Assembly: GCA_016931055.1 (NCBI GenBank)
Contig: JAFGFL010000082.1
Span: forward strand, 1-44,729
Origin: Candidatus Omnitrophota bacterium
GTDB lineage: Bacteria; Omnitrophota; Gorgyraeia; Zapsychrales; Zapsychraceae
Direction: 5' to 3'
DNA length: 44,729 nucleotides
Shown: positions 38,964-44,729 of the stretch, piece after piece
How positions within the stretch are numbered: position 1 is the stretch's first letter
Layout: each line of letters begins with the position of its first letter
Translations under genes and position numbers: made by a program
The notes under the pieces: model-generated
The model's input: only the letters and a program-made list of their open reading frames with translations
Database searches by the model: none
What the model was told of the DNA's origin: nothing

Positions 38964-39399
38964 ACAGCAAAAACTAAAAATAGCGTTACCGGTGTTGATT
39001 GTCATTATGGCTTTTGTCTGGGGCCCGGTCATTTTCGGCAGCGGGTCGAAACAGAAGGCGGAAAGCGTGGGGAAACGTGTCAGTAGGGGCGACCGGCCGG
39101 CTGCCCCTACCTCAGGGAGTGGAAGCGATCTTATGGCCTTGGCCCGTTCCAACGAAAGGAAGAAAGCCAAAACATCTTTCTCGGATTGGGGCCGCAACCC
39201 ATTTAGCATTGCCGAGAGCCCGAAGGCTTCTGTCCTGGAAGGTATTTTATGGGACGCGAATAATCCCAAGGCGATCATGAACGGGAACATCCTCGGTGTC
39301 GGCGATCGTGTTGATTCAGGCACGATCATCGACATTCAGCAGGACAGCGTTAGAATTAAGGCCGGGACGGTGGAGAAGGAATACCGCCTCGGGCAATAA
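38953..39399 (+). CDS. PilP-like periplasmic lipoprotein/linker protein
   Basis: GRNPFSI...LEGILWDANNPKAIMNGNILGVGDRVDSGTIIDIQQDSVRIKAG pattern; overlaps the pilO-like gene. Confidence 0.65.
   Translation: MVDKQQKLKIALPVLIVIMAFVWGPVIFGSGSKQKAESVGKRVSRGDRPAAPTSGSGSDLMALARSNERKKAKTSFSDWGRNPFSIAESPKASVLEGILWDANNPKAIMNGNILGVGDRVDSGTIIDIQQDSVRIKAGTVEKEYRLGQ
39083..39110. repeat. GC-rich palindromic element, copy 2, inside coding sequence
   Basis: GTAGGGGCGACCGGCCGGCTGCCCCTAC, near-palindrome matching 32697-32720. Confidence 0.85.
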
Positions 39400-39423
39400 C
39401 AGGACTTGGTCATATGAATTTTT

Positions 39424-39510
39424 AACGCGAATGGTCGCAAATCCAACGCGAATTTACGCGAAGTACTGTTATTCTCGACTATGAGCGTTTGATTCGCTTT
39501 AATTCGCGTT
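39424..39510. repeat. TTCGCGTT palindromic element, copy B
   Basis: AACGCGAATGGTCGCAAAT ... ATTCGCGTT. Confidence 0.82.
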
Positions 39511-39537
39511 TAGAAATACCTCAATCGATCCTGCCTT

Positions 39538-40074
39538 ATGCGCAAGTTGACCCATGAAGAAATTGTTGCCCGCCAAACAGAAAGACTTCAAGAGCCGCGC
39601 CTGCCGTTTGTCGTTGTCCTGAACAATATCCGCAGCCTTTACAATGTCGGCTCTATTTTCCGGACCTGTGACGGTGCCGGCGTCGGAAAGGTCTGGATTT
39701 GCGGCATTACCGGCCGTCCCCCTAACACTCGAATCGCCAAAACCGCTCTTGATGCCCAGGAACATATTCCCTGGGAATACCGCGAGGATATTCATGAGCT
39801 TTTTCAGGAACTTAAGGCAGAAGGTTTTCAGATTGTGATGCTCGAGCAGACCGAACAAAGCTGTCCTTATAATGAGTTTAAGCCCAAGGCGCCGGTATGC
39901 CTTGTTGTCGGCAATGAGATTGAAGGCATCAGCCAGGATATTTCCTCTTATTGCGATACAGCTATCGAGATTGAAATGGCGGGAGTCAAGAATTCCCTTA
40001 ACGTTGCCGTGGCTTTTGGAATCATTGCCTACCACTTCCGCAACTGCCTAAAAATAAAGACACAGGACACATGA
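39538..40074 (+). CDS. TrmH/SpoU-family RNA methyltransferase
   Basis: NNIRSLYNVGSIFRTCDGAGV, LVVGNEIEGIS, IEMAGVKNSLNVAVAFGI (SPOUT motifs 1-3). Confidence 0.92.
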   Translation: MRKLTHEEIVARQTERLQEPRLPFVVVLNNIRSLYNVGSIFRTCDGAGVGKVWICGITGRPPNTRIAKTALDAQEHIPWEYREDIHELFQELKAEGFQIVMLEQTEQSCPYNEFKPKAPVCLVVGNEIEGISQDISSYCDTAIEIEMAGVKNSLNVAVAFGIIAYHFRNCLKIKTQDT

Positions 40075-40131
40075 TAAATGACACACGTGTTTGACCCTTC
40101 CTGTGTCTTGTGTCATGTGCCTTGTGTCTTT
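40056..40131. terminator. Candidate bidirectional terminator between convergent genes
   Basis: 19-bp arms AAAGACACAGGACACATGA / TCATGTGCCTTGTGTCTTT (2 non-Watson-Crick positions) between the converging trmH-like and zf-HC2 genes. Confidence 0.55.
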
Positions 40132-40146
40132 TATGAATTAGCAGGT

Positions 40147-40419
40147 TTATTCCCGCATGAGGGCCTTGATGCGTTCTTTGACTTCGCTGGAAAGAGAGAC
40201 CGCGTAAGGGGACGGGAGTTCATCCTCGGGCTCCATGTGCCTGCCGATGATATTTTTTAAAGCCCTGATTTGACGGCCGAAAAAGACGCAGTTTGTGCAC
40301 CACAACAGATGGATCTGTAACATGATCCTTTTTGACAGCGGCAGGGGATGATCCAGCTGTTCAGACAGGAGCCTGGAAGCGTGCCGGCAACTCGTTATGA
40401 TTTTAAATGTCGTTGGCAT
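40147..40419 (-). CDS. zf-HC2 putative anti-sigma factor
   Basis: CRHASRLLSEQLDHPL...HLLWCTNC (H-x3-C-x2-C). Confidence 0.75.
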   Translation of the reverse strand: MPTTFKIITSCRHASRLLSEQLDHPLPLSKRIMLQIHLLWCTNCVFFGRQIRALKNIIGRHMEPEDELPSPYAVSLSSEVKERIKALMRE

Positions 40420-40517
40420 TTCTTATAAAGGTTATGAGGAAGCTGTCTTCTCTCCGTTCTATAGTCGTTTTTCATTGAAAATGCTTACATTTTAAAGCTA
40501 TTCAAATAGAACATTCC

Positions 40518-40609
40518 AACGCGAATAGCCGCAAATTGCACGCGAATGATCGCGAATAAGAGTACTGAAATTTGCGAAAATTAGCGTTAGATTTGCGTAA
40601 ATTCGCGTT
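40518..40609. repeat. TTCGCGTT palindromic element, copy C
   Basis: AACGCGAATAGCCGCAAATTGCACGCGAATGATCGCGAATAA ... TTAGCGTTAGATTTGCGTAAATTCGCGTT. Confidence 0.85.
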
Positions 40610-40640
40610 AAAAGATTTTTTCCAACATTTTTCCATCATT

Positions 40641-41231
40641 CTATTTTTTAAACCAGTTGATTTCCAAACATTCCCGAAGCTGCAATCTTGCCCGGTGCAA
40701 TAACACCCAAAGGTTCGACAGGGTGATGTTCAGGATCCCGCAGATTTCTTTGCTCTCCATTTTTTCGACTTCCCTTAACAGAAAGGCATCGGCAGCGGTT
40801 GGGGGAAGTTTTCCGGCGCATTTATAAAAGACCTTCCAGAATTCTTTTTTTTCCAGAAGCTCGTCCGGTTTCGGGGTCCAATGGCCGACGTCTCCTTTGG
40901 GATGGCCCGCGTGATCAAAGAATTGGTCGATTGTTTCTTCATTGTCCTGAAGGTCGGTCACGGGTTTTTCGCGGTAACTTTTCCGCATGATGTCAATGAT
41001 CTTATGTTTGAGGATGCCGACCAGCCATGTGCGCTCGCTGGATTTCCCGGAGAAGTCTTTCCGGGCTTTCAGGGCGGCCAAAAAAGTTTCCTGGACCGCA
41101 TTTTCGGCCTCCGTTGAATTCCGCAGGCGGCTGAGCGCGAAATGAAAAAGGTAATTGCCGTATTCATCAACCCAGTGTTCCGGGGCAATGGATCGCGGTT
41201 TGATTTGTTCAGGTGAATTGGGCATGATCAT
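40641..41231 (-). CDS. ECF-type RNA polymerase sigma factor
   Basis: Region 2 NAVQETFLAALKARKDF...RTWLVGILKHKIIDIMRK; region 4 EICGILNITLSNLWVLLHRARLQLRECL; start at 41225/41231 preferred over 41282. Confidence 0.88.
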   Translation of the reverse strand: MIMPNSPEQIKPRSIAPEHWVDEYGNYLFHFALSRLRNSTEAENAVQETFLAALKARKDFSGKSSERTWLVGILKHKIIDIMRKSYREKPVTDLQDNEETIDQFFDHAGHPKGDVGHWTPKPDELLEKKEFWKVFYKCAGKLPPTAADAFLLREVEKMESKEICGILNITLSNLWVLLHRARLQLRECLEINWFKK

Positions 41232-41407
41232 GTTGGACTGGTCTGCAAAATATAATCTATCAGATACTTGCGCTTTCGGCAATCATATTCAGCGCGTGAC
41301 CCATTTCATGGATCCGATTGTTTCGATTTGTGCCTTTGCGATTTGGGCTCCTTCATGATAGAATAGGGCACTTAATATTAATAGTACATAGAATAATTGC
41401 CAATCGA

Positions 41408-42124
41408 ATGATCCGCACAGAAAAACTGAACAAATTCTTCGGCAGCACACAAGCGCTTAAAGGTGTTTCCTTTGAAATTCAAAAGGGCGAGATCGTCGGC
41501 TTTCTCGGCCGCAACGGGGCCGGGAAAACGACGCTCATGCGAATCCTGACGTCTTATTTGCCGGCAAGTTCGGGGGCTGTCACGATTGACGGCAAAGACG
41601 TCCTTAAGGATTCTTTGGCCGTACGCCGGAAGATCGGTTATCTGCCCGAAACCCCGCCGCTTTATCCGAACATGACGGTCAGGGATTATGTCCGTTTTGC
41701 CGCCCAGCTCAAAGATGTGCCTGCCAAAGGGATCAGCGCGCAGGTCGAGAAAATATTGGACCAATGTTACCTGCGCAAGGTGGCCCACAGGACGATTTCC
41801 GTCCTTTCCAAAGGTTACCAGCAGAGGGTTGGGATCGCTCAGGCGATCATCAATGATCCCCAGATCCTGATCCTGGATGAGCCGACCAACGGATTGGATC
41901 CCGTTCAAATCCAAAGGGTCCGGGAATTGATCAAGAATTTGGAAAAGGACAGGACGGTGATTATCAGCACGCACATCTTGTCGGAAATCGAGCAGATTGC
42001 CCAGCGGGTGTTGATCATCAAGGACGGAGAGATCGTGGCGGATGACGCGTTAAGCAATCTGTTGTGCGACGAGCAAGGCTGGCAGCAAAGCCTGGAAGAA
42101 GTTTTCTTGAGGTTGAGCCAATGA
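41408..42124 (+). CDS. ABC transporter ATP-binding protein (GldA-like)
   Basis: GRNGAGKTTLMRIL Walker A, LSKGYQQRVGIAQAI, ILILDEPTNGLDP. Confidence 0.93.
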   Translation: MIRTEKLNKFFGSTQALKGVSFEIQKGEIVGFLGRNGAGKTTLMRILTSYLPASSGAVTIDGKDVLKDSLAVRRKIGYLPETPPLYPNMTVRDYVRFAAQLKDVPAKGISAQVEKILDQCYLRKVAHRTISVLSKGYQQRVGIAQAIINDPQILILDEPTNGLDPVQIQRVRELIKNLEKDRTVIISTHILSEIEQIAQRVLIIKDGEIVADDALSNLLCDEQGWQQSLEEVFLRLSQ

Positions 42125-42831
42125 ACAAAATTTGGGCCATTGCCCGGAAAGAACTTGCCGCGTATTTTCAATCCCCCGTGGCCTATATTCTCCTGATCGT
42201 CACGGTCTCGGTCTTTAACATATTCTTTTATGTTATTATCGACAACAACCAGGAAGCGACCCTGCGCGATGTGTTTAAGGTCATGGAGTTCCTGTTTGTG
42301 TTCATTGTCCCGCTTTTGACGATGAAGACGTTCGCAGAAGAAAAGGCGGCCGGGACCATGGAATTCCTGATGACGACACCTATCCGAAACTCGGCGATCG
42401 TCCTCGGGAAATATCTAGGCAGCATTATCTTTTTTACGCTGATCATCCTTTTGACATCCATCTATTACGTGATCGTGGAATTCTTTGCGGCGCCCGACCG
42501 GGCCGCAACGTTGACAGGATATCTCGGGATATGGCTGGAGGGCGCGATGTTCATCGCCATCGGCCTTTTCATCTCATCCTTGACCCGCAGCCAGATCGTG
42601 GCCGCGATCTGCTCATATATCATTTTGTTTCTCCTGTATTTTTCTTTGAATTTTATACAGTACACGCAAGGGGCGGCTGAGGCCATTGTCCGTTATGCCG
42701 CCACGTTAAGCCATGCCGAGAACTTCGCCGTAGGGCTGCTGACAACGGCAGACCTGGCCTATTACCTAAGCACCATCCTTTTTTGCCTTGTGTTAACACG
42801 GATCAGTATTGAGAATCGCTTATGGCGGTAA
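42121..42831 (+). CDS. ABC transporter permease (GldF/ABC-2 type)
   Basis: IARKELAAYFQSPVAYILL, LTMKTFAEEKAAGTMEFLMTTPI. Confidence 0.88.
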   Translation: MNKIWAIARKELAAYFQSPVAYILLIVTVSVFNIFFYVIIDNNQEATLRDVFKVMEFLFVFIVPLLTMKTFAEEKAAGTMEFLMTTPIRNSAIVLGKYLGSIIFFTLIILLTSIYYVIVEFFAAPDRAATLTGYLGIWLEGAMFIAIGLFISSLTRSQIVAAICSYIILFLLYFSLNFIQYTQGAAEAIVRYAATLSHAENFAVGLLTTADLAYYLSTILFCLVLTRISIENRLWR

Positions 42832-44414
42832 AAGATAATTCGAAGAATATTATTATGTTATTGGCATTGGGGACCGCGCTTCTTGCCTTCGGGCTGGGCG
42901 CTTCTTATGTGGCCCAAAGGATGAGCCGCTTCAACGCGGCGATGAGTATTCTTGGCGCAGCTTCCGTCCTGATCAGTTATGTGCGGCTCCGAAGCCTGCT
43001 TCCGAAAACATACTCGCCTTCCCGATGGAAGAGGTATGCCCTTTTGGCCGTTTTGGTTGTCCTCTGGAGCGCGCTATTTATCGAAGCGAATTTCTTTGCC
43101 TATCGTCACAACGTCCGATGGGATTTGACGAAGGCCAAATTGCACACTCTCAGCAAAAGCACAAAGGACATTGTTTCGGATCTTGGCCGGGAAATCCGGT
43201 TCACGGCTTTTTTTGTCGGGCTGCCGCCGAAATATCTGGAGGACCTTTTCAGGGAATACGGCCGGGTCTCGAATGGAAAAATCGTGACAGAGATCATCGA
43301 CCCGATCGTCCAGATCGGCTATGCCGCCCAGTTCGGCAATGTGATCAGCGGAAAGGAAAGAAAGGTTTTTGTGCAATCCGGCAAGGAACAGAGGGAGGTC
43401 GATTTTACCGATGGCGTCTTATCGGAAGAGCAACTGACCAATGCTGTCATTCAAGTGACCCGAAGGATCCGCAACGTCTATTTCCTGATCGGCCATAATG
43501 AGTACAACATTTATGAGGATGCGGACACGGGATTAAAGGTCTTTGAGGCATTGCTCGCATCGAATAATATTATCAGCCAGCGGTTGATGTTAGGGATCCG
43601 GGGGGAGATCCCCGGAGATTGCGATGTCCTTATTGTTGCCGGGCCGAAAAACCATTTAGAGCCAAAAGAAGAGGAGATGATCCAGGCGTATTTAAAGCGC
43701 GGCGGCGACGCGTTGTTCCTGATTGAAAATGTGGTCGTGACAACGCCGGACAAGCCGCTGACGGAAGAGGAAAAAGGGAAAAACCCTTCCTTAAATAGTA
43801 TTCTCAACGATTGGGGGATCCATGTGGCGGATGATGTGGTCGTTGACCTGGCGAGCCATGCCAGCGGTGATGTCGGCAGCCCGGCGACGCGTAATTATCT
43901 GGCGCATAAGGCTATTGTCGGCGAATTGGATTATACCTTTTTTGTGCGGCCGCGTTCGATCTCCATGACCAAGGGGCGCCGCCCTTCAGTGAAGGTCGCG
44001 CCGATCATCCTGACCGCTTCTGACGAAAACAGCTGGGGGGAAACCAACCGGACATTGCAGGTGAAATTCGATGAAGGCATTGACCGCGCCGGGCCGGTCC
44101 CGATTGCCTTTGCCATTTGGGAAGCTAAAGAAGAAGGAGAGGCTTCGGACACGCGCATCATTGTGATCACGGACGCTGATTTTCTGACCAACGCCTTTAT
44201 CAGCCAATACAGTAACGCGCGCCTTGGCCTGAATGCCGTCAATTGGCTTTCGGAATCAGATTACCGGATCCTGGTTGATCACAAGGATATTGATGTGCCG
44301 CGGCTTGACCTGACGAGCCAACAGAAACGTATCGTTGGCGTCATCCTTTTCCTGATGCCCGTGTTTATTGCGATGGCCGGCACGATGGCTTGGATCAAGC
44401 ATCGCATTTCCTAA
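42822..44414 (+). CDS. GldG-like ABC transporter auxiliary protein
   Basis: RWDLTKAKLHTLSKSTKDIV, FLIGHNEYNI, LIVAGPKNHLEPKEEEMIQAYLKRGGDALFLIE; C-terminal TM. Confidence 0.88.
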   Translation: MAVKDNSKNIIMLLALGTALLAFGLGASYVAQRMSRFNAAMSILGAASVLISYVRLRSLLPKTYSPSRWKRYALLAVLVVLWSALFIEANFFAYRHNVRWDLTKAKLHTLSKSTKDIVSDLGREIRFTAFFVGLPPKYLEDLFREYGRVSNGKIVTEIIDPIVQIGYAAQFGNVISGKERKVFVQSGKEQREVDFTDGVLSEEQLTNAVIQVTRRIRNVYFLIGHNEYNIYEDADTGLKVFEALLASNNIISQRLMLGIRGEIPGDCDVLIVAGPKNHLEPKEEEMIQAYLKRGGDALFLIENVVVTTPDKPLTEEEKGKNPSLNSILNDWGIHVADDVVVDLASHASGDVGSPATRNYLAHKAIVGELDYTFFVRPRSISMTKGRRPSVKVAPIILTASDENSWGETNRTLQVKFDEGIDRAGPVPIAFAIWEAKEEGEASDTRIIVITDADFLTNAFISQYSNARLGLNAVNWLSESDYRILVDHKDIDVPRLDLTSQQKRIVGVILFLMPVFIAMAGTMAWIKHRIS

Positions 44415-44522
44415 CCGGCCAGAAAAATGAAATAAGCCACAGGTTCCATTGGATGCGTTTTGCTGCTCAGCAGCGATATTGACTATTTTATGAATATCAA
44501 GACATCGTGAACCGGAAGAACG

Positions 44523-44665
44523 GAAAATTCAAAATCCAAATAATACCAATACTACCAAATAAATCCCAATCTCAAAATTCCAAAACCTACAAGCTATTTG
44601 GATTTGGAATTTTGGATTTATTTTGGATTTTGTAATATTTGATTTTTGAATTTAAGATTCTCGAA
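44523..44665 (-). repeat. AT-rich palindromic dispersed element, copy 2 (inverted relative to copy 1)
   Basis: AAAATTCAAAATCCAAATAATACC...CAAATAAATCCCAATCTCAAAATTCCAAAAC plus imperfect complementary arm TTTGGATTTGGAATTTTGGATTTATTTTGG...TTTTTGAATTT. Confidence 0.75.
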
Positions 44666-44729
44666 TTTTATAAATTGTCGGATAAGACCTTGAATTCAAA
44701 AACGTTTCATTCCCCCGAAGTGCGCGTAG

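Noticed and set aside
35030-40609. CRISPR array interpretation of the TTCGCGTT repeats
   Set aside because: Copies are kilobases apart, lack regular spacing and spacers, are imperfect palindromes, and no cas genes are visible.

Overview
The window reads as a bacterial chromosome segment and is almost entirely coding on the + strand. Lineage cannot be proven from sequence; the gene mix resembles uncultured PVC/Omnitrophota-type genomes, a low-confidence inference. Main blocks: (1) 198-15446, a surface-glycan / GDP-heptose operon with an SDR epimerase, B12-radical SAM, HddA-like kinase, HddC-like nucleotidyltransferase, two DegT-family proteins, GT4/GT2/GT9/GT87 glycosyltransferases, ManC, GmhB and an MGDG-synthase-like GT. 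(2) 15452-18228, a priA-fmt pair in which PriA lacks its helicase motifs. (3) 18252-21529, two tandem galT paralogues plus gap. (4) 21653-31078, an alternating array of six single-domain response regulators and three hybrid-architecture histidine kinases. (5) 31081-39399, a type IV pilus/T2SS-like operon (gspE/pilB, pilC, four pilin-like genes, a pilM-pilN fusion, pilO, pilP-like). (6) A TrmH/SpoU methyltransferase, then a minus-strand ECF sigma/zf-HC2 pair. (7) A Gld-type ABC exporter (ATPase, permease, GldG-like). The most notable observations are a helicase-dead PriA, a GalT paralogue with its HxHxQ motif changed to HTCSH, a DegT protein with the PLP lysine replaced by His (ColD-like), a histidine kinase with an N-terminal Rossmann domain, degenerate GGDEF-like tails on two kinases, and several families of dispersed palindromic repeats. 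Some of these repeats lie inside or at the edges of genes: one provides a stop codon, one encodes an in-frame linker, and one probably supplies a prepilin leader. No CRISPR array, transposase or tRNA was recognised.
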